NCBI RefSeq assembly: GCF_038502225.1
Contig: NC_091301.1
Coordinates: 13,983,721 to 14,047,720 of the forward strand
Reading direction: 5' to 3'
DNA: 64,000 nucleotides
Source: Cherax quadricarinatus
Lineage: Eukaryota; Arthropoda; Malacostraca; Decapoda; Parastacidae
A program made the translations under genes and the position numbers. Under the pieces are notes generated by a model. The model made no database searches. It was not told where the DNA came from and saw only the letters and a program-made list of their open reading frames with translations. This document shows positions 21,258 through 32,336 of the stretch, piece by piece; position 1 is the first letter of the stretch; each line of letters opens with the position of its first letter.

Positions 21258-23436
21258 TGCTCTTACCAGTGCAGTTTGCAAAGTAATGGAACGCCTAGTA
21301 AATAGACGTTTAGTGCGGTATTTAGAGACACACAACAGTCTCTCCACTCGTCAATATGGCTTTCGTAAGGGACGTTCTACCATAGACCCCTTACTATGCT
21401 TGGATACGTATGTTCATAATGCCTTTGCGAATAACCACTCAGTTATTGCCATATTTTTTGACCTTGAGAAGGCATATGACACAACTTGGAGGTATAATAT
21501 TTTAGCCCAAGCCCACTCCTTAGGCCTTCGAGGCAATCTACCATCCTTCCTTAAGAACTTTTTAACTGACAGGCATTTCCGTGTTCGGGTTAATAATGTG
21601 CTCTCCCCGGACTTTATCCAAGCTGAAGGTGTCCCCCAGGGATGTGTTCTGAGCACAACACTTTTTCTCCTTGCTATTAATGATTTGGCCTCTAGTCTTC
21701 CATCAAATATTTGGTCATCACTCTATGTTGATGACTTCGCTATTGCCTGTGCAGGCGCTGACTGTCACCTCATTACAGTTTCTCTCCAACATGCAGTCGA
21801 CCGTGTTTCCAATTGGGCCACCACACGTGGGTTTAAATTTTCCAGCACTAAAACCCACCAAATTACTTTCACTAGATGCTCTGTCATTTCCGATCATCCT
21901 TTGTACCTCTATGGCTCCCGTATCCCTGAACGTGATACAGTCAAGTTTCTGGGCCTCCTCTTTGATCGTAGGTTATCCTGGAAACCTCACATTACCTCTC
22001 TGAAGGCAACTTGTCACAGCCGGCTGAACCTTCTTAAAACCCTTGCTCATCTTTCATGGGGAGCTGATCGTCGAACCCTCCTTCGCCTACATTCCACCCT
22101 TATTTTATCGAAACTTGATTATGGTGACCAGATCTATTCAGCGGCATCTCCTGCTACTCTCTCTAGCCTTAACCCCATTCATCACCAAGGATTACGTTTA
22201 TGCCTTGGTGCTTTTCGCTCTTCCCCTGTCGAGAGCCTCTATGCAGAAGCGAACGTTCCATCCTTATCCGATCGTCGTGGTGCCCATTGCCTGCGCTACT
22301 ATGTATGCTCTCATGATCTCCACAATCCTTCCATTTATAGAATGGTCACTGATATTAGTAGACATTCTTTATTTGTTCGCCACCCCTGTTTACTCCGTCC
22401 CTTCTCTCTTCGCCTTCATTCGCTCTTGTCTTCTCTTCATCTACCACCTTTCTATGTACATGTAGCATCTCACTTTTCCCTACCCCCCTGGGAAGTTCCA
22501 GCTGTTCGAGTCTGTTCTTTCTCCCTCCCTTGCTCGAAAGCCCAACTGTCTACGGTCGCTTCCCGCTCTCTTTTTCTTGACCACTTTCACTCTCATTCTC
22601 ATGCCATTGCTGTGTACACAGATGGCTCTAAGTCTTCTGACGGCGTAGGATTCGCAGCAGTGTTTCCGGACAGCGTCGTACAAGGGCATTTACTATCTTC
22701 GGCTAGTATTTTTACTGCTGAATTGTATGCCATCCTTACAGCACTTATCCGTATTGCATCTATGCCTGTGTCATCATTTGTGGTTGTCTCAGACTCCCTT
22801 AGTGCTTTACAGGCTATACAAAAATTTGATACACCTCACCCCTTAGTCCTCCGTATCCAACTTTGGCTACGCCACATCTTTACCAAGCATAAAGATATTG
22901 TTTTTTGTTGGGTCCCTGGTCATGTTGACGTACAGGGCAATGAACAGGCAGACACTGCTGCATGGTCAGCAGTACATGACCTACCAGTTTCTTATAGAGG
23001 TATTCCATTTACGGACTATTTTGCTGCAATATCTTCCCACCTTCACACCCGTTGGCAACAACGTTGGTCTACTATGCTCGGCAACAAACTTCAATCTATT
23101 AAACCGAGTATAGGTTACTGGCCGTCTTCTTATCACCAGTGTCGAGGTTGGGAGACTACTCTCTCCCGTCTTCGCATTGGCCATACTCATCTTACTCATG
23201 GATATCTCATGGAGAGGCGTCCTGCTCCTCTCTGTGAGAATTGCCAAGCTCCATTATCAGTCAGCCACATTCTGTTGGACTGCCCACTTTATCAACGAGC
23301 ACGCAGAATTTACCTCTGTCGTCGTCTTCGCTCCGCTACTCTCTCTTTACCTTCCCTTCTCGCTGATGGACCCACCTTTCATCCGGACTCTCTCATTGAC
23401 TTTTTGACAACAACTGACTTACTTCACAAATTCTGA
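21258..23436 (+). CDS. ORF2 3' half of the I-like LINE: reverse transcriptase and RNase H
   Basis: Open without stops for over 720 codons. Counting from Met at 21286: RT motif YGFRKGRSTIDPLLCL at about 24, FFDLEKAYDTTW at 57-68 (first catalytic Asp), GVPQGCVLSTTLF at 115-127, and YVDD at 147-150 (catalytic pair; YVDD instead of the more usual YADD/FADD). The thumb region includes LSKLDYGDQIYSAAS. RNase H follows: YTDGS near 443, TAELYAI, VVSDSLSAL, then WVPGHVDVQGNEQAD near 540-555, so the acidic catalytic residues are all visible. A C-terminal CCHC finger (CENCQAPLSVSHILLDC) starts near 650. RNase H would remove the RNA template. Only the 5' breaks and the insertion prevent this from being one intact ORF2. 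Confidence 0.92.
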
Positions 23437-23625
23437 TACCTTCAGCCCTTTCTACTTCAATCTCTTGCTACCCTCTACCCCCGTACTATCCCCTGCCCCG
23501 CTGTTTTCTGTAACCTGCTGATCATCCCTCCTCCCTTCTGCCATCCAATACCCTCGCTTCCTTCCCTACCCTGCAGCGCTGTATAGCCCTTGTGGCTTAG
23601 CGCTTCTTTTTGATTATAATAATAA
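23437..23625 (+). repeat. 3' UTR and TAATAA-type tail of the I-like LINE
   Basis: Pyrimidine-rich, then GCGCTGTATAGCCCTTGTGG, CTTAGCGCTTCTTTTTG and ATTATAATAATAA. The block from GCTGTAT to the tail recurs in the short repeats near 16240, 26080, 29550, 31790, 50560, 51410 and, on minus, 52380. Confidence 0.8.
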
Positions 23626-23638
23626 TGTAAGTGATGTC
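23626..23638 (+). repeat. Target-site duplication, right copy
   Basis: TGTAAGTGATGTC, identical to 16414-16426. Confidence 0.85.
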
Positions 23639-23664
23639 TGGTGGTAAGTAGCACCGTCGTCCCA

Positions 23665-25068
23665 TAAACTGGAGTTTACCTGGAGAGAGTTCCGGGGGTC
23701 AACGCCCCCATGGCCCGGTCTGTGACCAGTCCTCATGGTGGATCAGAGCCTCATTAACCAGGCTGTTACTGCTGGCTGCACGCAAACCAACGTACGAGCC
23801 ACAGCCCGGCTGGTCAGGTACCGACTTTAGGTGCTTGTCCAGTGCCAGCTTGAAGACTGCCATGGGTCTATTGGTAATCCCCTTATGTATGCTGGGAGGC
23901 AGTTGAACAGTCTCGGGCCCCTGACACTTACTGCATGGTCTCTTAACGTGCTAGTGACACCCCTGCTTTTCATTGGGGGGATGCTGCATCGTCTGCCAAG
24001 TCTTTTGCTTTTGTTGTGAGTGATTTTCGTGTGCAAATTTGGTACTAGTCCCTCTAGGATTTTCCAGGTGTATATAATCATGTATCTCTCCCGCCTGCAT
24101 TCCAGGGAATACAGGTTCAGGAACTTCAAGCTCTCCCAGTAATTGAGGTGTTTTATCTCCGTTATGTGTGCTGTGAAGGTTCTCTGTACATTTTCTAGGT
24201 CAGCAATTTCACCTGCCTTGAAAGGTGCTGTTAGTGTGCAGCAATATTCCAGCCTAGATAGAACAAGTGACCTGAAGAGTGTCATCATGAGCTTGGCATC
24301 CCTAGTTTTGAAGGTTCTCATTATCCATCCTGTCATTTTTCTAGCAGCTGCGATTGATACAATGTTATGGTCCTTGAAGGTGAGATCCTCCGACATGATC
24401 ACTCCCAGGTCTTTGACGTTGTTTTTTCGCTCTATTTTGTAGCCAGAATTTGTTTTGTACTCCGATGAAGATTTAATTTCCTCGTGTTTACCATATCTGA
24501 GTAATTGAAATTTCTCATCGTTGAACTTCATATTGTTTTCTGCAGCCCACTGAAAGATTTGGCTGATGTCCGCCTGGAGCCTTGCAGTGTCTGCAATGGA
24601 AGACACTGTCATGCAGATTCGGGTGTCATCTGCAAAGGAAGACAAGGTGCTGTGGCTGACATCCTTGTCTATGTCAGATATGAGGATGAGAAACAAAATG
24701 GGAGCGAGTACTGTGCCTTGTGGAACAGAGCTTTTCACCGTAGCTGCCTCGGACTTTACTCTGTTGACTACTACTATTTGTGTTCTGTTTGTGAGGAAAT
24801 TATAGATCCATCTGCCAACTTTTCCTGTTATTCCTTTAGCACGCATTTTGTGCACTATTACACCATGGTCACACTTGTCGAAGGCTTTTGCAAAGTCTGT
24901 ATATATTACATCTGCATTCTTTTTGTCTTCTAGTGCATCTAGGACCTTGTCGTAGTGATACAATAGTTGAGACAGACAGGAGCGACCTGTTCTAAACCCA
25001 TGTTGCCCTGGGTTGTGTAATTGATGGGTTTCTAGATGGGTGGCGATCTTGCTTCTTATACCCTGGTG
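23665..25068 (-). pseudogene. LINE family C (CR1-like), reverse transcriptase on minus
   Basis: Minus reading from 25068: HGFRTGRSCLSQLLYHYDKV, YTDFAKAFDKCDHGV (first catalytic Asp), SSVPQGTVLAPILFL and FADDTRICMTVSS (catalytic pair). NNMKFNDEKFQLLRYG, the thumb region and RRERYMIIYTWKILEG follow. Near 23870 a one-base loss changes frame. The true C-terminus (FKLALDKHLKSVPDQPGCGS) is read in another frame, and the displayed frame ends at 23827. The RT is otherwise open for about 400 codons. The copy lacks endonuclease and begins exactly where a family A fragment ends. SSVPQG has Ser where Gly is usual, a possible extra defect. Confidence 0.88.
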
Positions 25069-25690
25069 GGGTTGAATTCCAGGAGCCAATTGCTGGACCA
25101 GGTCTGCAGCCTGTCCAGATCCTGTTGTAGTTCTTCCTGGTCCTCATCCGATTGAATTCTTCTCATCAACTTCACATCATCTGCAAACAGGGACACTTCG
25201 GAGTCTATTCCTTCCGTCATGTCGTTCACAAATACCGGAAACAGCACCGATCCTAGGACTGACCCCTGTGGAACCCCACTCGTCACAGGTGCCCACTCTG
25301 ACACCTCGCCGAGTACCATGACTCGTTGCTGTCTTCCTGATAGGTATTCCCTGATACATTGTAGTGCCTTCCCTGTTATCCCTGCCTGGTCTTCCAGCTT
25401 TTACACTTATCTCTTGTGTGGAACTGTGTCAAACGCCTTCTTACAATTCAAGAAAATGCAGTCTACCCACCCCTCTCTCTCTTGTCTTACTGCTGTCACC
25501 ATGTCACAGAACTCCAGTAGGTTCGTGACACAGGATTTCCCGTTCCTGAAACCGTGTTGGCTGTTGTTGATAAGCTCATTTCTTTCTAGGTGTTCCACCA
25601 CTCTGCTGATAATCTTCTCCATGACTTTGCATACTATACACGTCAGTGACACTGGTCTATAGTTCAGTGCTTCTTGTCTGTCCCCTTTTT
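25069..25690 (-). pseudogene. LINE family A, copy A5: 3'-truncated RT piece on minus
   Basis: Minus reading from 25690: NYRPVSLTCIVCKVMEKIIS with a lost codon, HGFRNGKSCVTNLLEF and FLNCKKAFDTVPHKR (Asn where the family has Asp at the first catalytic position). Two stops lie near 25405, then SGVPQGSVLGSVLF, FADDVKLMRRIQSDED and WLLEFNPT. There it passes without gap into family C. The Asp-to-Asn change and the stops show decay. Confidence 0.85.
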
Positions 25691-27124
25691 TAAAAATTGG
25701 GACTACTATTTCCGTTCATGTATACATAAATGGTCCAAGTCGGACCGAAACGTTGTCTCGTAAACTTTTCTCTCTCCTATGTTCGGGTTATTTGTGTATT
25801 GTTCCAGTCATGGTACTGTGCCTTTTTGTTTCTTACGTATACATAAACACTAGTACTACTGTACTGGACCTAATGCACTAGTCATATTACACTAGTGCAA
25901 TGCCAAACATAAATTAATGCTTGTAGAATAGCACTAGTGATTGGCCAAGCTCATTAGTGCTAGCATAATAGCACTAGTACTAATGTACGTTTACTATTGC
26001 ACTAATGCTACTGTATTAGTGCAATAGCAATAGCGCTATTTCAGTCTGTGAGGGAGGAGCTTATGCCTGAATTTTGGCTTAGCGCTTCTTTTTTATTATA
26101 ATAATAATATGCCGGAATTTAAATCTGAATGGGTTTAGAAATTATAAGACGCTTAAGAAATCAAATAAATCATTATAAAAACATGTGGTATTAAGTATAA
26201 ATGTGAAATTTCTTCTAATACTGGGCTTTTGTGGTCACTTTTCCAAATAATAGTGAAAAATTAGCCATTAATTGAAAAAAATTGAATCTGCGTGCCCCCT
26301 ATATAGAAGTCTGTAGGGTATCAATACAATGCTGATGTCTGATATTTGTTTAATAATAATAATTAATACTACTTAGGACATAGAAATAAAAGTCTACTTA
26401 TATTTTTTTTTTCGGAATATTTATTGATTGTACAAAATAAGGAGCACACGCTGGGGCTCATGAGTCGCACGGTGCTTTAGTTTTCTTCACTAATATATTA
26501 CTGTCACCATAAATATTTTGGTATGTCGAGGAAACGAGGGGACTCTTATCCACTACTGACGGCTACGGACTGTCATGTGAAATCTCTTGAGAGGATGGAA
26601 TTTTTTTCTCTTTTCCTTAGCGTGACGACGAATAAAAGATAAAAATCTCCAGTTTCACTGCATCTCCTGCTAACTTACGACAATGAACGTATGAGTGTGT
26701 TACGACAAGTCACAAGTCACCGAAGTTAAGACATTATATTAAGATAAATTTGTCTGTGCGAGTTTGAAATGCAAAAACGATGAGTTTGAGCACAATGATG
26801 ATTGGCTGTATAACTGTTTTTACGGGTTTAGCGCTTTCCATGAATGTAATAATGATGAGAATAATGATGATTGGCATGAAGTATGGGCGGCGCTGTTGCC
26901 CGCTGACGAGTGAATTGCCTTTGTGGACGACGTTAGTGGAAACGATGAGGGACGTTACCAAGCGATGACGAACGAGCAACAATGACGGGGAAATAATACG
27001 ATTAGTGTAATATGAAATAAAAATTTTTTTTAACCCTTTCCTCTTTGGTATCTCAACTGTTACCGCAGCAACAAGAGCAGAGGTACCACTGGTGAGGGAC
27101 GGGACGCCTGGAGGGATTTATAGC
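25691..27124. other. Mostly non-coding: Penelope-terminus-like repeat, ACTAGT-rich stretch, I-LINE tails
   Basis: 25715-25840 is the plus-strand Penelope-terminus-like repeat (TGGTCCAAGTCGGACCGAAA). 25848-26040 is rich in ACTAGT/CACTAGTG words. I-LINE-type tails (TTAGCGCTTC or TTAGCGCTTT followed by TAATAAT-like sequence) lie at 26078-26110 and 26826-26870. No host gene was recognised. Confidence 0.5.
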
Positions 27125-27440
27125 TACTCATCATCGTCGTCATCATCATCGTCATCGTCATCATCGTCGTCGTCATCGTCGTCGTCGTTGTCATCATCAT
27201 CGTCGTCATCATCATCGTCGTCATCATCATCGTCGTCATCATCGTCGTCATCATCGTCGTCGTCGTCGTCATCATCATTATCATCGTCATCATCATCGTC
27301 GTCATCATCATCGTCCCCGTCCCCGTCGTCGTCATCGTCGTCGTCGTCATCATCATCATCATCATCATCATCGTCGTCGTCGTCGTCGTCATCATCATCA
27401 TCATTGTCATCATCATCGTCATCATCATCATCATCACTGG
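27125..27440 (+). repeat. (TCATCG)n-type trinucleotide repeat
   Basis: About 315 bases of TCA/TCG/TCC triplets. It codes poly-Ser on plus and Met/Thr runs on minus. The long frames are a repeat effect, not genes. Confidence 0.9.
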
Positions 27441-27664
27441 AAAAAAAAGAATAGCGTCAACAAACATTTACTGGAATCATATATATTCGGTTAATGATCT
27501 CAGCTTCAGATTCTTAGGTCACCTTACAGACAAGACCACATCTGAAGGACCAGAAAGAAATCACTGAACATTCCACTGTCAACCTGATAAACCTAGGTCG
27601 AACTTTATGAATCGACCCCTTTTCCCTTTCCCAATTGTCGAGGTCATATGGTATTTCTGCTTTT

Positions 27665-28265
27665 CCCAATGACCGAACACCAACACCACCACAACCACTA
27701 CAGCTGTAACCACCACAACCAAAACCACTGCCGCTGGCACCACAACTTCAGATGCCACCACTACCACTATAGCAGCCACCACCACCACTACAGCAGCCGC
27801 CGCCACCATCACCAATACAGCAGCCGCCACCACCACTACAGCTGCCACCACCACTACCATACAGCTGCCACTACCACCACTACAGCTGCCACTACCACTA
27901 CCATACAGTTGCCACCACCACCACTACAGCAGCCGCCGCCACCATCACCAATACAGCAGCCGCCACCACCACTACAGCAGCCGCCACCACCACTACAGCT
28001 GCCACCACCACTATCATACAGCTGCCACTACCACCACTACAGCTGCCACTACCACTACCATACAGCAGCCGCCACCACCACTACAGCTGCCACCACCACT
28101 ACCATACAGCAGCCGCCACCACCACTACAGCAGCCGCCACCACCACTACAGCTGCCACCACCACTACCATACAGCTGCCACTACCACCACTACAGCTGCC
28201 ACTACCACTACCATACAGCTGCCGCCACCACCACTACAGCTGCCACCACCTTCACTAGCGTCACC
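27665..28265 (+). repeat. CCACCACTACAGC-type minisatellite
   Basis: Repeats of CCACCACCACTACAGC(T/A)GCC and CACTACCACTACCATACAG, grouped into longer blocks (compare 27875-27960 with 28020-28110 and 28165-28230). Open frames of Thr/Pro/His are a repeat effect. Confidence 0.9.
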
Positions 28266-28885
28266 ACCTTTCAACCATCAACCACATTTCCCAGGCTAAG
28301 ATAAAAGCTGTGAGCCTCTTAAGACTACCAGCTCACTCAGCGACGTGGTAAGGAAGATTAATCAAAACAAACAACTCAATTGAGAGAAAGGTACGATTTT
28401 TTTAATCTTCATTTTTTTTTATCTTCGTCATCGATTATTATTTTTCTTCAGTAGAAAGCAGAGGCTCCTCCATGAGTGGGAATTCTCTTCATAGGTACTA
28501 CTACTTTTGTGTTGGGGGTTCCCTTTGTTAACAACTTGCAAGTGTGTTTTTTCCCTCTCAGACATCACTTTTGAGTTAACGTTCCCCTCACACACACCAT
28601 CTATTGTTTTGTTGGCGTTTCCCACCAAAGCCACCATCACCAACACACCCATCATCATCACTACTACTATTACCGGCACCAACACCACCACTTGCACAAA
28701 GACCACAACTGCCTCAGTTATCACCAGTAACCGCCCCTACAACCACAACCATCACCATCGTTGTAATCATCACATAATCACCGGCCAGAGAATCGAGCCT
28801 CCACCACGGGTGTAGGACCTAATAAACTATAACATACGTGTATATCTTTATCATTCTGACCCAGACTGGCACACACACATCAGAT
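28266..28885. other. Low-complexity non-coding stretch
   Basis: Contains a CCA/ACC-rich part (28620-28800) whose frames look like repeat translations. No gene supported. Confidence 0.5.
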
Positions 28886-28891
28886 ACTCAC

Positions 28892-28981
28892 TCATCATCG
28901 TCGTCACCAGCGCCGAACAGGTCCCAGGCTGAGGTGCGTGCAAACAGCACCATCATAGCCAAAAGCAACGACAATAGCGCC
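28892..28981 (-). CDS. Candidate internal exon encoding a signal peptide of a small secreted protein
   Basis: On minus, a pyrimidine-rich acceptor (TTTTTTTTTCAG ending at 28982) and a perfect donor GTGAGT (28891-28886) bound a 90-bp exon. Only one frame is open: ALLSLLLAMMVLFARTSA followed by WDLFGAGDDDD. The first 14 residues are strongly hydrophobic and the TSA end fits the small-residue rule for signal peptidase cleavage. An acidic segment follows. The exon is symmetric (one base, 29 codons, two bases), so it could be skipped or kept in frame. The start Met must be in an upstream exon on the right. Host origin is inferred; no family recognised. Too short to appear as a long open frame. Confidence 0.5.
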
Positions 28982-29055
28982 CTGAAAAAAAATATATATT
29001 TAAGTCTCCCTTAAAACCAGCCCAGAACTCCTCAAATTAACTTAAAAAACTTAAT

Positions 29056-29325
29056 ATAACAAGGGGTGTGTGTATATTATATAACAAGGGGTGTGTATAT
29101 TATATAACAAGGGGTGTGTATATTATATAACAAGGGGTGTGTGTATATTATATAACAAGGGGTGTGTGTATATTATATAACAAGGGGTGTGTGTATATTA
29201 TATAACAAGGGGTGTGTGTATATTATATAACAAGGGGTGTGTGTATATTATATAACAAGGGGTGTGTGTATATTATATAACAAGGGGTGTGTGTATATTA
29301 TATAACAAGGGGTGTGTGTATATTT
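29056..29325 (+). repeat. 23/25-bp minisatellite, 11 units
   Basis: Unit core ATAACAAGGGGTGTGTGTAT followed by ATTAT; eleven copies of CAAGGGG. Units differ mainly by one GT (23 or 25 bp). Confidence 0.9.
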
Positions 29326-29423
29326 TATATATAACTTTTAAGAGGATTTACATATTTCTGATTGACTGTAATTGGAAAATATAAAAATTAATATAAACTT
29401 ATACTGCTTGAAAAGTACGGCCC

Positions 29424-29580
29424 TTCAAGGGGAATGCCTGGATGCCGGTGAAGGGCTCTTGATTCAGAGAATTGAAGCTATTCTCCCCTTGTTCGAATCA
29501 AACCTAATTTCCTTCCATTTCCCAAGTGCTGTATGGCTCCTTAAGATTTAGCGCTTCCCAAATAATATAATAAATGAGGC
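29424..29580 (+). repeat. Short I-LINE-derived repeat
   Basis: Starts CCCTTCAAGGGGAATGCCTG as at the LINE 5' end. Contains GGGCTCTTGATTCAGAGAAT and ends with CTGTATGGCTCCTTAAGA, TTTAGCGCTTCC and TAATATAATAAAT, as at the LINE 3' end. Confidence 0.65.
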
Positions 29581-30594
29581 GCAGGGACTGGACACACACT
29601 TGACACCACCGGGAACTGACTTCGTCATTTATCTTCACTAACTTGTTAATATTTATTCTTAAAGCATTTTACTCGTATTCATTTAAATATAAAATGAAAT
29701 ACTGTGTAATAAATGCTTTAAAATATCAGTGATGGGTAGTCAGAGGCTAGTTTTCTTCAATGAGATTCTTACTTGTGCCAATTTCCATATACTGCGTCGA
29801 GATAACTGCAGTTGGCAGTAAATCTTGTGTGTGTGGGAAGCCTGTTTAAGCTGCCACATGTATGTATGCCTCACAAATGCTGGTTCTTGGCACAAAACAC
29901 ACACAGTCCCAGTGCAAGCAACCGCTCTCTGGGTTTTACTATTATCTGCTTGTGTCAAACGCTTGTTCGTATCCGTGGATTTGTGGTCTGGTTTTCCTCA
30001 TCTCTCCCAGTAAAGAATTGTGGTTATTTTTATTTCTCTTATTAAAGTTCTGACGTTTCTGTACCTTACTTGTCTCACATTCAAACTTAAGACGCAGCTG
30101 ACAGCCTCATCAAGACCTTCCGGTTTTGCTGTATTTGCAGATATACATTCATAAATCCAGTCATATCTCCACCTAGAGTCATTTCCTAAGCCGAGCTGTG
30201 GTGCCTACACTGAATTATATGCTACTAGTAAGCCTAACTGTTCAGACCATCAACCAGGCAGGAGGCTTGGTCTGGGACCTGGCAGCGTGGGTGATGATCC
30301 TCCCACCCATTATCTAATATAGATCATACTTCGCAATATTTTTTTCACTTTTAGGACCTTTCGTTGGCCTTAACTTAGGTAGTAATCTACCTTAGCATAG
30401 GAATGGATTCGAGAAGACTCGATTTATATATTGTACGTAGCATGGCGCATCTTGCAAGGTGCCTTAATTATAAATAACTGTACACACTAAAGGAGAGTGG
30501 CACAGCTTAGGCTACATTGGGTGAGCATCGTAGGTTCAGCCGATATCAGGGATTCAGGGTACCGGATCAGTACCAGCTCCTTGAGTGATAAGTA
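29581..30594. other. No gene seen; possible LINE-tail trace
   Basis: AT-rich. 30240-30320 (CAACCAGGCAGGAGGCTTGG) weakly resembles the family C LINE tail. Short open frames at 29812-30053 are not supported by any motif. Confidence 0.4.
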
Positions 30595-30865
30595 AGTAAG
30601 CTTATTCAGGTATACACAAATACAGTCACACAGAATTATCATACATAGCAGCATATGTGTAGAGAACCTAGGATAACCCAAAAAAGTCAGTGACTTATTT
30701 CCAACCATGACAACATCAGTGACAGTTGAAGTGAGCGAGATAGGCAAGTATGTTTATTCAGGTATACACAAATAGTTAAGCAGATTATCATATATAGCAA
30801 CATATGTGTAGAGAACCTAGGATAACTCAAAAAAAAATCAGAGTGACTTATTTCCATTGGCGTTA
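30595..30865 (-). repeat. Two tandem copies of a SINE-tail-like repeat
   Basis: 30595-30705 and 30745-30865 share TTATTCAGGTATACACAAAT, ATATGTGTAGAGAACCTAGG and TCAGAGTGACTTATTTCCA-like sequence. The last block matches the tail of the SINE at 55040-55318. Confidence 0.7.
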
Positions 30866-31490
30866 TGTTTTGTACAAACAATGGCATTTACAACGCCCAT
30901 ATGTTGTCCCAATCATGTGTTTAAATAATAATATATCTTCTGGCTTAGGTTCCTGCTTACATATGCTCAACTGAGTGATTAAATGCTAGTAAATGAAATA
31001 TTGTGTAATATTTCTCGCCAAATAAGTTATTATTAATTATAGAAAACTCCTAGCTATTTGATGCTTTCTCTCACATATTGACTGACATATGTACTTCTTG
31101 GCATATATCTTCAATGATAGCTTGATTTAACCAGACTCAATATATACAGGAAAACTTGTCTTTGTCTCCACGTGATGGTTACTAAAGATGACATCAGACC
31201 AAAGTAGAAATACACAAAACTAATATTTTCTCATCTTTGGGGTAAACTGTTTTGAAGACAAGTAGGCAGCGTACGAAGACAGAAATAAAACTCAGAATCC
31301 CAGGTAGTATTGCCGGTAAGTCCCACTTTTACAACCTTGTAAGATTAATGATTGATAGCTTGGTGTTAGATTCATCTGTAATGAATCTGTATTTATAGTC
31401 ACAGCGGAGCCTATGTTAAATTTCCTAGTGTGTATAGAAATAAAACTAACAGAGTGAATGTTATAATTCTACAAGGGAAGTTGTGTATAT
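30866..31490. other. No gene seen
   Basis: AT-rich, unrecognised. Confidence 0.4.
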
Positions 31491-31620
31491 GGGATGATTC
31501 AACAAGACGGCGACTGTGAAAGTTAGTAGGGGTAGACAGTTTTAGCAGAGGACCATTCTATAACTGTCTACCCTATCTTTTAATTTTCACAGTCGCCATC
31601 TTGTTGAAATTTAGAATCCC
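31491..31620. repeat. Inverted repeat, about 50-bp arms
   Basis: GATTCAACAAGACGGCGACT at 31495 is matched by reverse complement AGTCGCCATCTTGTTGAAAT at 31591, and GGGTAGACAGTT-type inner arms pair around a loop of about 20 bases. It could be a small MITE or a hairpin-forming transcript. Confidence 0.7.
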
Positions 31621-31744
31621 GACATAATACGGTGATTAACGAGCTGGCTTGCCAAAGGCTTGATTCCCACTCCGTTCAACGAGATGTATTTTCGCTTATC
31701 TAAGGGCATTGTAATTTAAATATAGAAAAGTAATTGTAATCAAA

Positions 31745-31937
31745 TCATGACAGTAGGTGGGGCTGTACGCCCCCCTCTTTTTTAGTTTAGTGCTTCTCCA
31801 GGAATATAAAAATAATTTGTCAATCGAATAAATGCTAAATAGATTGTCAGTAGGAAGGTATAATTCTTTTTATACCTAAAAAAAAATGGGATGTATATAT
31901 CCTTCCTTCATACTGACAAACAACAACCACAACATCC

Positions 31938-31981
<44 letters not shown>

Positions 31982-31985
31982 TGTA
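31745..31985 (+). repeat. I-LINE-type tail and (AAT)n
   Basis: GTTTAGTGCTTCTCCAGGAA near 31785, and a pure AAT run of about 43 bases at 31939-31981. Confidence 0.6.
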
Positions 31986-32336
31986 CCCTTTGTTCCTGAA
32001 GTCTTAGTATTAAGACTGCTAATATTTGTGACAAAAATATAATTAGCAATTTCATATAGCTGGTATTTCACGTTAACACACCATACTGTCATGTTTACTT
32101 GTGTGCAAATATGTGCACGCTTGTGTGTGCGTTCATTCAAAATATATAGTTTCTTATACATCTAAAAGTTAATGCGATGCTTTTATGCATATTAAGAATT
32201 CTTCACAAATTCAACTCCAGTACCAAGTTTATGAGTCTGCATTAAAGGTTGACCCTAAATTGTGCCCAGTGTGACGGCTTACAGTTATAACTATAACATC
32301 TATCAACTGCTGGTCAATGTAATAGCACATAGAATG

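Larger units (their letters stand above)
16427..23625 (+). mobile_element. Near-full-length I-superfamily LINE with target-site duplication
   Basis: About 7.2 kb between 13-bp direct repeats. Order: 5' UTR with GC-rich sequence (16427-17150), ORF1 (17151-19072, one frameshift), and ORF2 with endonuclease, RT, RNase H and a C-terminal zinc finger (19117-23436, at least two frameshifts and a 0.7-kb insertion). A short 3' UTR ends in GCTTAGCGCTTC and a TAATAATAA-type tail. Presence of RNase H and of zinc-knuckle ORF1 fits the I superfamily (I, Ingi or Nimb type). The exact clade needs a phylogeny. It is defective, but the intact TSD and few lesions suggest a fairly recent insertion. Confidence 0.88.

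Noticed and set aside
27060..28304. Poly-Ser, Met-Thr, Val-Ala and Pro-Thr-His frames
   Set aside because: Translations of TCR and CCA repeats.
29056..29325. CRISPR-like array
   Set aside because: Repeats are directly tandem without unique spacers, and the context is eukaryotic.
29812..30053. Three overlapping short frames with Cys-rich content
   Set aside because: No start context, motif or splice signals; frames conflict with each other.
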